Both the position numbers and the translations under genes were made by a program. From Faecalibacillus intestinalis (lineage in GTDB: Bacteria; Bacillota_I; Bacilli_A; Erysipelotrichales; Coprobacillaceae), in the NCBI RefSeq assembly GCF_003024685.1, contig NZ_PYLQ01000009.1:27349-91348 (forward strand): a DNA stretch of 64,000 bases. Direction: 5' to 3'. Under the pieces are notes generated by a model. The model was not told the DNA's origin. It did not search any database and saw only the letters and a program-made list of their open reading frames with translations. Shown here piece by piece: positions 1 to 8,593 of the stretch. How positions within the stretch are numbered: position 1 is the first letter of the stretch; each line of letters opens with the position of its first letter.

Positions 1-42
1 ATCTAACGATTTTTGGTTATTATTATATTAAAGCAAAGCATT

Positions 43-76
43 AAAAAACTGCTACGTTTATTTGTAGCAGTTCTTT
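43..76 (-). terminator. Terminator of the phosphofructokinase gene
   Basis: Read on the minus strand, a 9-bp stem (AACTGCTAC / GTAGCAGTT) with an 8-nt loop is followed by a T run. It lies directly after the phosphofructokinase stop codon. Confidence 0.85.
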
Positions 77-1312
77 TTATTTTTCTAAATGTTTACAACT
101 GTAATAAGAAGGAATACCATCTTTATAAGTAACATGTACTTCACCTTGAATAAGTGGATATAAATATTCATATAGTTCTTGAGTAATATCATTTCCTTCT
201 TCATTGATCCATTCTACAGGAATTTTTTGTTCATAGTTAGCAACTTCTCTTACATCAGTAGAAATATAATCGATTTCATAAGGATGATTAGAAAGACGCT
301 TAAATCCCATTACATGACCAGAAACGTTTTCTAAAGCTTTATCGATAGCTTTAGAACCAATAACAAATGATTCATTTAAATCTGTTTTACTAGCAATGTG
401 CATAGCACATCTTTGTAAAACGTTTAATTCAATACTTCTAACTTTACATCCAAATTCTTTAAATACGAGAGATTCAAGTAATTTTCCTGTTCCAGAATGT
501 AAGACGTGTCCAAAAGCATCTTTTTTAGCGTATTTACTATCATCATCTAAGAAGTGACCGTTTTGATCTCTGATACCTTCAGATACAGCAATGACAACAC
601 ATCTTTTTCTTTTCATGACTTCATGAATATCTGCTAAAAACTTATCTTTATCAAAAACAACTTCTGGTAAATAAATAAGATCAGGAGCTACATTATATTC
701 ATTTCTCGCAAGAGCAGCAGCGGCAGTTAACCACCCTGCATTTCTTCCCATGATTTCAATGATTGTAACGGATTGTAATTGATAAATTAAACTATCATGT
801 ACAACTTCTAAGATAGAAGCAGCAACATATTTAGCGGCAGAACCAAATCCTGGTGTATGATCTGTTCCCATTAAGTCATTATCAATGGTTTTAGGAATAC
901 CAATAAAATGAATATCACTATTAATATATTTAGCGTAATCATCTAATTTCATAACAGTATCCATTGAGTCATTACCACCAATATAGAAAAAATCAGTGAT
1001 TTCTAATTCTTTTAAAATTCTAAACAATTTAACATAAGTATCTTCGTCATCTTGAAAAGTAGGTAATTTATAACGGCAAGAACCTAAATACATGGCAGGT
1101 GTTTGTTTTAAAGCATTGATTTTATCACCATCATCAAATTCTTCTAATAAATCCATATATCTACCTTCGAGTAGACCTTTGATACCATTGATCATCCCAT
1201 AAACATTTTCAAATTCTTGAGATGCTTTAGCACGATGAATAATCCCAGCAAGACTAGCATTAATTGCGATTGTGGGTCCTCCAGATTGTCCAATAATACA
1301 GTTTCTTTTCAT
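77..1312 (-). CDS. pfp: 6-phosphofructokinase, probably pyrophosphate-dependent
   Basis: Glycolytic enzyme that phosphorylates fructose-6-phosphate to fructose-1,6-bisphosphate in the cytoplasm. The 411-residue protein has the N-terminal GQSGGPT loop, GGNDS at about 112-116 and PKTIDND at about 140-146. In ATP-dependent PFKs these sites read GGDGS and PGTIDND. Asp at the second Gly position and Lys before TID are the family hallmarks of PPi use, so PPi is the likely phosphoryl donor and the reaction would be reversible. The length fits the long PPi-PFK clade rather than the roughly 320-residue PfkA. The start is ATG with AAAGGAG upstream. The gene is monocistronic with its own terminator. ATP use cannot be excluded from sequence alone. 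Confidence 0.9.
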   Translation of the reverse strand: MKRNCIIGQSGGPTIAINASLAGIIHRAKASQEFENVYGMINGIKGLLEGRYMDLLEEFDDGDKINALKQTPAMYLGSCRYKLPTFQDDEDTYVKLFRILKELEITDFFYIGGNDSMDTVMKLDDYAKYINSDIHFIGIPKTIDNDLMGTDHTPGFGSAAKYVAASILEVVHDSLIYQLQSVTIIEIMGRNAGWLTAAAALARNEYNVAPDLIYLPEVVFDKDKFLADIHEVMKRKRCVVIAVSEGIRDQNGHFLDDDSKYAKKDAFGHVLHSGTGKLLESLVFKEFGCKVRSIELNVLQRCAMHIASKTDLNESFVIGSKAIDKALENVSGHVMGFKRLSNHPYEIDYISTDVREVANYEQKIPVEWINEEGNDITQELYEYLYPLIQGEVHVTYKDGIPSYYSCKHLEK

Positions 1313-1376
1313 ATTCTTCTTGTCTCCTTTAACGCCTTTATTCTATCAAATACCCGCATTAAAGAAAAGTAATCTT

Positions 1377-2015
1377 CTAGTCTTTTTGTCTTTTTTTGAT
1401 GAAAATAAGGATAATGATTAAAACAAGTAAAATGATGAGAGTTATAAAATAAAGTAATAAATGATTATTTTCTTTTTTTGAAATGATATGAAAAGATAAA
1501 GCTTTTTCTTCAATAAAAAGTTCAAAGAGATTAATTGTTACTACATTTTGTTGATATTTGCCAACATTGCTGGAAATAATTGTACCTGGCATAGTAATTT
1601 TAAAAGAGCAGGTAGCATTACTAGAATTTAAAAGTTGTAAAGTATTTTTATAATGATTCAATTCTGAAGTATCGAGCATATTTTTAGGAATATCAATAGA
1701 TAAAATATATTTATTATTTTGTTTTGTAAGCGTAGAAATTTCTTTAATAAAAGAAGTAGGAGATTCTATCGAAAGTGAAGAATCGGTTTGTTTTTTTATT
1801 GTCCAATCTTTAAAAAAATCATAATCCAATAATTGTTTTTTTATTTGTGAAATAGACATGCTATATTTTTCTAAAATTTGAGGCTCTATTGTAAGTTCAC
1901 CATAAAGAGTAGGTTTTTTTATTTTAGAATAATTTAAAGAAACTAAACAGTCTACACAGCCAGTAAGTAAAAAAGTAAAAGATAAAGTTATACAAATTTT
2001 TAGTATTTTTTTCAT
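1377..2015 (-). CDS. Membrane-anchored lipoprotein, LppM-like
   Basis: Predicted surface lipoprotein of 212 residues. The chosen ATG is preceded by GGAGG and gives a lipoprotein signal peptide (MKKILKIC...LLTGC) with the lipidated Cys at about residue 20; the longer reading frame upstream has no ribosome site. A beta-rich extracellular domain of about 150 residues follows, then a C-terminal membrane helix of about 20 hydrophobic residues and a basic KKRQKD tail. Lipobox, beta domain and C-terminal helix in this order resemble LppM-type proteins of Gram-positive bacteria. The function is unknown. It sits alone between phosphofructokinase and a divergent gene. Confidence 0.65.
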   Translation of the reverse strand: MKKILKICITLSFTFLLTGCVDCLVSLNYSKIKKPTLYGELTIEPQILEKYSMSISQIKKQLLDYDFFKDWTIKKQTDSSLSIESPTSFIKEISTLTKQNNKYILSIDIPKNMLDTSELNHYKNTLQLLNSSNATCSFKITMPGTIISSNVGKYQQNVVTINLFELFIEEKALSFHIISKKENNHLLLYFITLIILLVLIIILIFIKKRQKD

Positions 2016-2113
2016 AGAATCCTCCAAATAAACAATAGGTTTTGTTATAATTATTAACAATTAAATACATTTTTAGTTCATATTTCTGTATTAAAATAAA
2101 TTAGGTGATAGAA

Positions 2114-2536
2114 ATGAAAATCGATATTGTTTATACAACAAAATCTAAATATATAAAGTGTGTCGCTGATGAAATGGCAAGGTGGGTCAAAACATATGCT
2201 CAAGATTTAAATCATTATCATAGTGATCATGATGTTGATTTACTTGTTATTGGGTTTGATGATACGTTATTTGAAGATAAACAGTTGCTGGAATTTATAC
2301 AATCATTAAGTCGGCAAAATGTAAAAAATCTAGCATTGATCAATTGTTTTTTTATTAATAGCAAAAGATTGATGAAAGTAATTCATCTTTGTCAAAATCA
2401 ACAATTACCTCTTATGAGAGAACAATATACTTTTAAAATGTCCTTTGATCAAAGAAAGGAAATCAATCCTCTTATTATTGATAATGCAAGACTTTATATA
2501 GAAGATATGGTAAATGTTATACGAAATTACTATTAG
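2114..2536 (+). CDS. Flavodoxin-like fold protein
   Basis: A 140-residue protein. The N-terminal strand and loop (KIDIVYTTKSKYIKCVADEMARWV) fit a flavodoxin phosphate-loop region, and DVDLLVIGFDD fits the second strand of that fold. It lacks the strict T-x-T-G-x-T FMN loop, so FMN binding is uncertain. I chose the ATG at 2114 because AGGTGAT lies just upstream; a GTG three codons earlier overlaps that site. A terminator follows immediately, so it is a single-gene unit. The function is not known. Confidence 0.5.
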   Translation: MKIDIVYTTKSKYIKCVADEMARWVKTYAQDLNHYHSDHDVDLLVIGFDDTLFEDKQLLEFIQSLSRQNVKNLALINCFFINSKRLMKVIHLCQNQQLPLMREQYTFKMSFDQRKEINPLIIDNARLYIEDMVNVIRNYY

Positions 2537-2556
2537 GAGCGAGGCTCCTTTTTTAT
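2536..2556 (+). terminator. Intrinsic terminator
   Basis: GGAGC-GAG-GCTCC hairpin followed by eight T, at the stop codon of the flavodoxin-like gene. Confidence 0.8.
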
Positions 2557-2680
2557 TTTCTTATTGTAATAAAAAAATATTAAATCAATAAAATTATATT
2601 GACACTAATTTATCAACATGATATATTTTTGTCAAGATTTCTAAAAGGGAATGGAAATCAATAAAAAAGGGGGAAAACTT

Positions 2681-3019
2681 ATGAAAAAACTTGAAATCAT
2701 TATCAGACCAGAAAAGTTAGAAGATTTAAAAGATATTTTAACAGTTTCTGGTGTAACAGGTATGATGATTTCCAATATTATGGGGTTTGGAAATCAAATG
2801 GGTTATACACATCAATATCGAGGTGTCACATATTCTGTTAATCTTGTTTCAAAATTAAGAGTTGAAACAGTTGTTAAAGATGAAATCGTTCAAGAAATTG
2901 TTGATAAAGTTACTGAAACTTTATCAAGTGGAAATGTAGGAGATGGAAAAATCTTTATTTATCCAGTTGAAGAAGCGATTCGTATTCGTACTGGAGAAAA
3001 AGGGGAAAACGCATTATAA
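2681..3019 (+). CDS. glnK: P-II family nitrogen regulatory protein
   Basis: P-II signal protein of 112 residues that binds 2-oxoglutarate/ATP/ADP and docks on the ammonium channel. It starts MKKLEIIIRPEKLEDLKDIL, the usual P-II beginning, with a strong GGGGGA site; the in-frame ATG 10 codons upstream lacks this fit. The T-loop (about 37-55) reads GNQMGYTHQYRGVTYSV and keeps Tyr near the position uridylylated in enterobacterial GlnB. The C-terminal GDGKIFIYPVEEAIRIRTGE is diagnostic. It lies 19 bp upstream of amtB, the conserved glnK-amtB pair. Confidence 0.95.
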   Translation: MKKLEIIIRPEKLEDLKDILTVSGVTGMMISNIMGFGNQMGYTHQYRGVTYSVNLVSKLRVETVVKDEIVQEIVDKVTETLSSGNVGDGKIFIYPVEEAIRIRTGEKGENAL

Positions 3020-3038
3020 AAATTGAGGGGGATTTATT

Positions 3039-4271
3039 ATGAGTGAAACATTTAGCGTATGGTTTCTAATTGGCGCCGCACTAGTATTTTGGATGCAAGC
3101 TGGATTCGCCATGGTAGAAGCAGGATTTACAAGATCAAAAAATACAGGGAACATTATTATGAAAAACTTAATGGATTTCTGTATTGGGACATGTACATTT
3201 ATTTTAATTGGTTTTAGTTTATTATTAGGAGAAGATTTACTTGGTTTTATTGGTAAACCAGGATTTGATATATTTACAAGTTATGCAAACTTTGATTTTT
3301 CAAACTTTGTTTTTAACTTAGTGTTCTGTGCAACAACTGCTACTATTGTTTCAGGAGCAATGGCAGAAAGAACAAAATTCTTATCTTATTGTGTTTATTC
3401 AGGAGTTATTTCAGCACTTATTTATCCAATTGAAGCTCATTGGATTTGGGGTGGTGGATGGTTATCACAACTTGGATTCCATGATTTTGCTGGATCATGT
3501 GCAATTCATATGGTTGGTGGTATCTCTGCATTAATTGGTGCTAAAATCTTAGGACCTCGTATTGGTAAATTTGATACAGATAAAAATGGAAAAGTTGTTA
3601 AAGTTAACGCGATTCCAGGACATAACATTACTGCTGGAGCTTTAGGTGTCTTTATTCTTTGGCTTGGATGGTATGGATTCAATGGGGCAGCGGCTACAAC
3701 TGTTCCACAACTTGGTTCAATTTTCGTAACAACAACAGTGGCACCAGCCATTGCAACTGTTTCTTGTTTGATCTTTACTTGGATCAAATATGGTAAACCT
3801 GATGTTGGTATGTGTTTAAATGCTTCACTTGCAGGTTTAGTAGCAATCACTGCTGGATGCGACGTCACAGATGTTTTAGGATCGATTATTATTGGTGCTG
3901 TTGCTGGATTACTTGTTTGCCTTGGAGTTTGGTTCTTAGATTATAAATTACACATTGATGATCCTGTAGGTGCTGTTGCTGTACATTGTTGCAATGGTAT
4001 TTGGGGAACAATTGCTGTTGGTTTATTTGCGACAACTTCTGCACCAGAAAGTACTTTAACAGGTTTATTCTACGGTGGTGGATTTGATTTATTAATTAAA
4101 CAATTAACAGGTGTTTTATCAGTAGGTATTTGGACAGCGATTACTATTACAATTACTTTCTTTATCATCAAAAAAATCTTTGGATTACGTGTATCTGAAA
4201 GAGAAGAAATCATGGGTCTTGATTTAGAAGAACATGGATGTGAAGCTTATCCAGAATATATTAAAAAATAA
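3039..4271 (+). CDS. amtB: Ammonium transporter
   Basis: Ammonium channel of the Amt/Mep/Rh family, an 11-helix trimeric membrane protein (410 residues). The twin pore histidines are His157 (CAIHMVGG) and His316 (AVHCCNG). Other visible signatures are WMQAGFAMVEAGFTR near the start and GWYGFNGAA in the middle. There is no cleavable signal peptide, as is usual in Gram-positive members. Its partner glnK lies directly upstream with its own Shine-Dalgarno, so the pair is one nitrogen-responsive operon ending at a terminator. Confidence 0.97.
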   Translation: MSETFSVWFLIGAALVFWMQAGFAMVEAGFTRSKNTGNIIMKNLMDFCIGTCTFILIGFSLLLGEDLLGFIGKPGFDIFTSYANFDFSNFVFNLVFCATTATIVSGAMAERTKFLSYCVYSGVISALIYPIEAHWIWGGGWLSQLGFHDFAGSCAIHMVGGISALIGAKILGPRIGKFDTDKNGKVVKVNAIPGHNITAGALGVFILWLGWYGFNGAAATTVPQLGSIFVTTTVAPAIATVSCLIFTWIKYGKPDVGMCLNASLAGLVAITAGCDVTDVLGSIIIGAVAGLLVCLGVWFLDYKLHIDDPVGAVAVHCCNGIWGTIAVGLFATTSAPESTLTGLFYGGGFDLLIKQLTGVLSVGIWTAITITITFFIIKKIFGLRVSEREEIMGLDLEEHGCEAYPEYIKK

Positions 4272-4277
4272 TTTTTG

Positions 4278-4304
4278 AAGGGTCATTAAATTGACTCTTT
4301 TTTA
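4278..4304 (+). terminator. Terminator of glnK-amtB
   Basis: AGGGTCA / TGACTCT stem with one G-T pair, then six T. Confidence 0.7.
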
Positions 4305-4354
4305 TTGTAGAAATAAGCAAAGTAGATTATACTTTTCATGGGTGAGGGGAGTAT

Positions 4355-5212
4355 ATGAGTAAAAGATTAGAACAATATTTTTATTTAGTTTTAGGTTCAA
4401 CATTGTTGACACTAGGTATTTGGCTGTTTGTGACACCAAATCAAATCAACTTTGGGGGAATGATTGGTTTAGCTCAATTAATTGATTATTTTATACATAA
4501 TTTTTTAGTTTTACCAAAATCATTGAATACATTAGGAATGATCAACTTATTAATGAATATTCCATTATTTATTTTTGGATATAAAATAATGAATAAAGAA
4601 TTTTGTTTTAAAACAATTATTTCTTTAATTATCCAAACTGTATTACTATCCATTCTTCCAGCAATCAAAGAACCGATTGTTGAAGATGCTTTATTAAATG
4701 TTGCCTTTGCGGCCATTATTTGTGGAATAGGAGTAGGGCTTGCACTTCGAAGTAGTGGATGCTGTGGGGGTATTGATATTGCGACAGTTTGTTTAGTTAA
4801 AAAAAATCCAGATTTTAAAGCAGGGCAGCTTTCTATAATATTTAATGTTGTTTTGTTTGGAATATGTTTATTTATTTATGATATTAAAATTATTATGTAT
4901 TCAATTGTCTTTGTCGCAATTCTTTATACAACAGCAGATAAGTTCCATCTACAAAATATCAATGTAGCGGTCTTAATATTTACAAAGAATAAAGAAATTA
5001 AAGAAGCGATTATGAAACAAATGGGTAGAGGAGTTACCTATTGGATGGGCAAAGGCGCTTATACGGAAACAGATCAAGAAATTCTTTATGTGGCAATCAA
5101 TAAATATGAAATTCAACAACTTAATAAAATTGTTTCTTCATTAGATCCCAAAGCCTTTGTCACACTTGCACAAGGGCCAATGGTTCATGGAGGGTTTGAA
5201 AAAAGATTATAA
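4355..5212 (+). CDS. YitT family membrane protein (DUF161/DUF2179)
   Basis: A 285-residue integral membrane protein. About five to six hydrophobic helices occupy residues 10-195, with the family signature GVGLALRSSGCCGGIDI (about 125-141). A soluble C-terminal domain of about 80 residues (GRGVTYWMGKGAYTETDQEILYVA...DPKAFVTLAQGPMVHGGF) matches the DUF2179 tail. The family is abundant in Firmicutes and its molecular role is not established. The start ATG follows a GAGGGG site. There is no operon partner. Confidence 0.88.
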   Translation: MSKRLEQYFYLVLGSTLLTLGIWLFVTPNQINFGGMIGLAQLIDYFIHNFLVLPKSLNTLGMINLLMNIPLFIFGYKIMNKEFCFKTIISLIIQTVLLSILPAIKEPIVEDALLNVAFAAIICGIGVGLALRSSGCCGGIDIATVCLVKKNPDFKAGQLSIIFNVVLFGICLFIYDIKIIMYSIVFVAILYTTADKFHLQNINVAVLIFTKNKEIKEAIMKQMGRGVTYWMGKGAYTETDQEILYVAINKYEIQQLNKIVSSLDPKAFVTLAQGPMVHGGFEKRL

Positions 5213-5257
5213 AAATGTGTATTGTGTTTTAAAAAAATAGAGTTAATATAAGACTAT

Positions 5258-5285
5258 ACAATCTTATAATTGCTTGTAAGATTGT
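5258..5285. repeat. 9-bp inverted repeat in the intergenic region
   Basis: ACAATCTTA at 5258-5266 and TAAGATTGT at 5277-5285 with a 10-nt gap. It lies between yitT and the next small gene; a TATAAT follows at 5301. It has no T tract, so it is more like an operator than a terminator, but no regulator can be assigned. Confidence 0.4.
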
Positions 5286-5429
5286 ACTCCAACCTTGAGG
5301 TATAATTAAAGGCAGGAATAATTTATTATATATTAATAAATTCAGCTTAGAAGGTGACAATTTTGTCCGCTATTCAGTGCGTAATTATTGTATAATTATT
5401 TAGTGAAATCAAGGAGAAGGGAGGTTATC

Positions 5430-5633
5430 ATGATAAGAGTATCGTCTAAAACGCATACGAAGAAACAATTGGATGATTATGCAAATCAAAATAATCCAAA
5501 TAATAAAGCATATAAATCTAGAAAAATGAATGAAAAAAGAATGAAAAGTAAGAAAAAAAGTTCTCATTCATATGATGCAGGTAGCTTTGATTTGGAATGG
5601 TTTTGTTATGGCAATCCTTTTGATTTTGAGTGA
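5430..5633 (+). CDS. Small basic hypothetical protein
   Basis: A 67-residue protein, not recognised. The ATG at 5430 has a strong AAGGAGAAGGGAGG site; upstream in-frame codons do not. The middle is very basic and Asn-rich (NNPNNKAYKSRKMNEKRMKSKKKSS) and the C-terminus is acidic/aromatic (FDLEWFCYGNPFDFE). No membrane segment is visible. It could bind nucleic acid or ribosomes, but this rests only on charge. A TATAAT at 5391 may be its -10. A strong bidirectional terminator follows. Confidence 0.55.
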   Translation: MIRVSSKTHTKKQLDDYANQNNPNNKAYKSRKMNEKRMKSKKKSSHSYDAGSFDLEWFCYGNPFDFE

Positions 5634-5639
5634 TTTATT

Positions 5640-5676
5640 AAAAAAGCATCTTATACAAAAAAAGATGCTTTTTTTA
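5640..5676. terminator. Bidirectional terminator
   Basis: 11-bp stem AAAAGCATCTT / AAGATGCTTTT with an A run on the left and a T run on the right. It can end both the small basic gene (+) and the tRNA cluster (-). Confidence 0.85.
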
Positions 5677-5699
5677 TAAGTAAAATCAAATAAAAAAAA

Positions 5700-5775
<76 letters not shown>

Positions 5776-5781
5776 ATCATT

Positions 5782-5858
5782 TGGCGGTCTGGACGGGACT
5801 CGAACCCGCGACCTCCGCCGTGACAGGGCGGCATTCTAACCAACTGAACTACCAGACC
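5782..5858 (-). tRNA. tRNA-Asp (GTC)
   Basis: 77 nt, acceptor GGTCTGG, anticodon loop CTGTCAC (GTC), encoded CCA. Confidence 0.97.
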
Positions 5859-5862
5859 ATTT

Positions 5863-5939
<77 letters not shown>

Positions 5940-5960
5940 ATATTAAGTTTTTTTAATAAA

Positions 5961-6055
5961 TGGCGGAGATTGAGGGATTCGAACCCCCGCAGGACGTTAA
6001 TCCTCTGCTGGTTTTCAAGACCAGTCCCTTCAGCCAGACTTGGGTAAATCTCCGC
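5961..6055 (-). tRNA. tRNA-Ser (TGA)
   Basis: 95 nt with the long variable arm typical of class II tRNAs. Anticodon loop CTTGAAA (TGA), acceptor GCGGAGA, encoded CCA. Confidence 0.97.
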
Positions 6056-6063
6056 AATATTAA

Positions 6064-6140
6064 TGGTAGCGGGAGGGGGATTCGAACCCTCGACACTCCG
6101 GGTATGAACCGAATGCTCTAGCCAACTGAGCTATCCCGCC
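6064..6140 (-). tRNA. Elongator tRNA-Met (CAT)
   Basis: 77 nt, acceptor GGCGGGA, anticodon loop TTCATAC (CAT), encoded CCA. G1-C72 pairing and overall similarity to Bacillus elongator tRNA-Met favour Met over a lysidine-modified tRNA-Ile, which shares the CAT anticodon. Confidence 0.88.
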
Positions 6141-6166
6141 ATAATATTGAAATTTATTAAATTAAT

Positions 6167-6242
6167 TGGTGGAGCCAAGCGGGATCGAACCGCTGACCCC
6201 CTGCGTGCAAGGCAGGTGCTCTCCCAGCTGAGCTATGGCCCC
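6167..6242 (-). tRNA. tRNA-Ala (TGC)
   Basis: 76 nt, acceptor GGGGCCA, anticodon loop CTTGCAC (TGC), encoded CCA. The acceptor includes a mismatch (GGGGCCA against TGGCTCC). Confidence 0.96.
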
Positions 6243-6254
6243 AATTTTTATAAA

Positions 6255-6331
6255 TGGTCGGGAAGACAGGATTTGAACCTGCGACCCCCTGGTCCCAAAC
6301 CAGGTGCACTACCAAGCTGTGCTACTTCCCG
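6255..6331 (-). tRNA. tRNA-Pro (TGG)
   Basis: 77 nt, acceptor CGGGAAG, anticodon loop TTTGGGA (TGG), encoded CCA. First gene of the minus-strand tRNA cluster. Confidence 0.97.
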
Positions 6332-6345
6332 TTACTGCCCTTATA

Positions 6346-6373
6346 ATTATACATATATTTTCACTTTAATCAA
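6346..6373 (-). promoter_or_regulatory. Promoter of the seven-tRNA cluster
   Basis: On the minus strand TTGATT (6368-6373), 16-bp spacer, TATAAT (6346-6351). It lies about 15 bp upstream of tRNA-Pro. Confidence 0.75.
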
Positions 6374-6478
6374 GCTTTATTTTAAAAAAATATTAAAATA
6401 AATTTTACTCTATTTTAATATACTTTAAAAAAGTGTGATAGAATGAATGTAATTTAAAATTTTAAGGAGTTGAAAAAA

Positions 6479-7462
6479 TTGAACAATTTATGGAAAATTT
6501 ATGAAAAAGAGCATTTAGAATTTATAAATGGTCTTATACATGTTCCATCAATGCAAAGACTTAAAGATATTGGGATGAATTGTGGAGTGGAATATACTGC
6601 TTTTGATTTCTTTTCAAACATTGTACCATATTCTCGTTATCAACATAGTATAGGGGTTGCATTAATTGTTTATCATTTTACACATGATCTTAGACAGACA
6701 GTTGCAGGTTTGCTTCATGATATAGCAACTCCTGTCTTTGCACATACGATAGATTTCTATCACCAAGATCATTTAAAACAAGAATCAACAGAATTAGATA
6801 CGAAAAAGGTAATTGAACAAGATACCGTATTAGTTTCTTTGTTGCATAAGTATCATTTAACGATAGAAGATGTTTGTAACTATCATTTATATCCGCTGGC
6901 TGATAATGAATCTCCTAAACTTTCTGCAGATCGTTTGGAATATACATTAGGAAATATGTATAGTTATGGATTTTGTGATTTAGAGATGATACAAATGATT
7001 TATAAGGATCTCAAAGTAAATGACAAGAAAGACGAACTTATTTTTAAACATGAAGACAAAGCTGTTCTTTTTACAAGAATGATGTTAAAGTGTTCACATG
7101 TTTATATTTGTGATGAAGATCGTTATGCGATGCAATATTTATCTTATGTTATTAAAAAAGCAGTTGATAGAGGTGTAGTTAAAGAAGATGATTTTTATCT
7201 TCAAGAAAAGAGTTTTATTGATTTATTAATAAAAGATAAAGAAATTAAACAGTTATGGGATGATTTTCGACAATTAAGTTGTGTTTATAAAGGAAAAAAT
7301 AAAGAATTTTTTTGTAAACAAATTCCGGCTAAAAAAAGATATATCGATGTTTATGTAGAAAATAAAGGGAGAATTTCTAAGATAAATAAGGAAATGGCTC
7401 AAGAAATACAAATGTTTTTAGTAACAAATTTAAGTGAATATTTGTGGGGAAAGTGTGAATAA
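6479..7462 (+). CDS. HD superfamily phosphohydrolase
   Basis: A 327-residue metal-dependent phosphohydrolase. The HD signature is split as usual: RYQHSIGVA (His, about 56) and LLHDIATPVFAHTID (His-Asp, about 80), with further HYLYPLADNESPKLSADRLEY features. This matches the SpoT/dGTPase-like HD fold; the substrate cannot be read from sequence. No ATG fits. A TTG at 6479 sits 9 nt after AAGGAG, while a TTG at 6470 is abutted by the same site, so 6479 is preferred. It converges on cotJC, with a hairpin repeat between the stop codons. Confidence 0.75.
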   Translation: MNNLWKIYEKEHLEFINGLIHVPSMQRLKDIGMNCGVEYTAFDFFSNIVPYSRYQHSIGVALIVYHFTHDLRQTVAGLLHDIATPVFAHTIDFYHQDHLKQESTELDTKKVIEQDTVLVSLLHKYHLTIEDVCNYHLYPLADNESPKLSADRLEYTLGNMYSYGFCDLEMIQMIYKDLKVNDKKDELIFKHEDKAVLFTRMMLKCSHVYICDEDRYAMQYLSYVIKKAVDRGVVKEDDFYLQEKSFIDLLIKDKEIKQLWDDFRQLSCVYKGKNKEFFCKQIPAKKRYIDVYVENKGRISKINKEMAQEIQMFLVTNLSEYLWGKCE

Positions 7463-7505
7463 GTGCATAAAAGGTGAATAACTTGAGTTATTCACCTTAT
7501 TCACA
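7463..7505. repeat. Dispersed hairpin repeat, copy A (inverted)
   Basis: Contains a perfect 13-bp inverted repeat, AAGGTGAATAACT at 7471-7483 and AGTTATTCACCTT at 7486-7498, between two convergent genes. Read on the minus strand, 32 consecutive bases from 7505 are identical to the plus strand from 8724 (copy B). DnaA-box-like TTATTCACA sits at 7497-7505 and another, reversed, at 7454-7462. Both flanking stop codons lie inside these motifs. Confidence 0.75.
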
Positions 7506-8117
7506 TGTTTGTTCACGTTTTGATGAAGTAAATGAGGGATTATAAGCGTAGTAGTTCTTCTTATTTAATTGACTCTTGACATATTCAAGTCCTTCAGCAA
7601 AACGTTGATAATGCACGATCTCTCTTTCTCTTAAAAAACGAATGACTTTATTGACGTCTTCATTTTTACTTAAAGCAAGAATGTTATCATAAGTGGTTCT
7701 AGCTTTTTGTTCAGCAGCCATATCTTCTGTTAAATCAGTAATAGGATCACCAACAGATTGGAAAGTATCTGCACTAAATGGTATACCAGCACTATTTGTT
7801 GGATAAACTCCTAGAGTATGATCTGTAAAGTAGGCGTCTAATCCACCATCTTTAATTTCTTGAGGTGTTAGACCATTGGTAAGTTGATAGAATAGAGTAC
7901 TGATAATTTCAACGTGTGCAAGTTCCTCTGTGCCAATGTCTGTCAATAAGGCTTGAATTCTTGGATAAGGCATCGTATAGCGTTGACTTAAATAACGAAG
8001 GGCAGCACCTAGTTCCCCATTAGGTCCTCCTAGTTGAGAAATAACAATTTTAGCTGTTTTAGCATCAGGTTTTCTTACATTAACGGGATATTGCAAGCGC
8101 TTTTCATACAACCACAT
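7497..8117 (-). CDS. cotJC: Spore coat protein CotJC / manganese catalase family
   Basis: A 206-residue ferritin-like di-metal protein of the manganese catalase/CotJC family. It starts MWLYEKRLQYPVNVRKPDAK, carries SQLGGPNGELGAALRYLSQRY (about 25-45), then GTEELAHVEIISTL and later REREIVHYQRFAEGL, which supply the Glu/His metal ligands. In Bacillus CotJC is an inner-coat/mother-cell protein. I chose the ATG at 8117 because a perfect AAGGAGG precedes it; an upstream in-frame ATG has none. It overlaps the end of cotJB and completes a three-gene cotJ operon. Confidence 0.9.
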   Translation of the reverse strand: MWLYEKRLQYPVNVRKPDAKTAKIVISQLGGPNGELGAALRYLSQRYTMPYPRIQALLTDIGTEELAHVEIISTLFYQLTNGLTPQEIKDGGLDAYFTDHTLGVYPTNSAGIPFSADTFQSVGDPITDLTEDMAAEQKARTTYDNILALSKNEDVNKVIRFLREREIVHYQRFAEGLEYVKSQLNKKNYYAYNPSFTSSKREQTCE

Positions 8118-8356
8118 GTTGATCCTCCTTTCATCCAAGGAAATGGTTCATTAATATAGTTTTCAATATTCTTTCCGTCTCTATTTGTAAGAGCACCACC
8201 ATTTTTTAAATAAGTTTCTTTCATCTTTAAAAGATGCTTCATCCCTTCTTTATAATAGTTTTTAGCTTCTTGATCATCAGGATGGGTATCTAAAAACAAA
8301 GTAACATCTTGGATACAAAAATCCAATTTACTTATTTGTAATAATGTATCATCCAC
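8075..8356 (-). CDS. cotJB: Spore coat protein CotJB
   Basis: A 93-residue CotJB-type protein. The core LDFCIQDVTLFLDTHPDDQEAKNYY matches the family signature FxxxDxxLYLDTHP. The middle gene of the operon, it begins with GTG at 8356, about 5 nt after a GGTGAT site inside cotJA, and overlaps the 3' end of cotJA by 8 nt and the start of cotJC by about 40 nt, so translation is coupled. The C-terminus contains an unusual Cys cluster (GSTCGCMKSACN). It is known to be needed with CotJA/CotJC for coat assembly in Bacillus. Confidence 0.85.
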   Translation of the reverse strand: MDDTLLQISKLDFCIQDVTLFLDTHPDDQEAKNYYKEGMKHLLKMKETYLKNGGALTNRDGKNIENYINEPFPWMKGGSTCGCMKSACNIPLM

Positions 8357-8486
8357 GTTGCATCACCCATGGTTTATCCAATTGTTTAAAAATAGTTCCT
8401 TTATCAAAAGCAATGTTCATTTTATAAATATCTTTAAATGATTGTATTTTGATAGAAGAAATAGTTAATTCTAAGTCATTTTTCAT
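8349..8486 (-). CDS. cotJA: Spore coat associated protein CotJA (short)
   Basis: A 45-residue protein. The C-terminal half, YKMNIAFDKGTIFKQLDKPWV, matches the CotJA signature (ALxxGTLFPELDKPF). The start ATG at 8486 follows a perfect GAGGAGGTT site. It is the first gene of cotJA-cotJB-cotJC. The upstream minus-strand sequence has a CATATGAT element about 14 nt downstream of ATAATT, weakly like a sigma-E promoter, which would fit mother-cell expression; this is only suggestive. Confidence 0.8.
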   Translation of the reverse strand: MKNDLELTISSIKIQSFKDIYKMNIAFDKGTIFKQLDKPWVMQRG

Positions 8487-8593
8487 ATTTAACCTCCTCA
8501 AAATTATCATATGTTTATTTTTTTTACAATTATAGTGAAAATACCTATTGCATATTTATTTTTATTATGGTATATTAATTAGGCAAACCCAAT

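Noticed and set aside
3506..3868. 120-codon antisense frame within amtB
   Set aside because: Shadow of the well-conserved amtB gene.
6147..6401. An 84-codon frame over tRNA-Ala and tRNA-Pro
   Set aside because: It is the antisense reading of tRNA genes (the well-known spurious GRQDLNLRPPGPKPGALPS type), not a protein.
8500..8570. A firm sigma-E promoter for cotJA
   Set aside because: Only a loose match to the -10 and -35; too weak to list as a feature.
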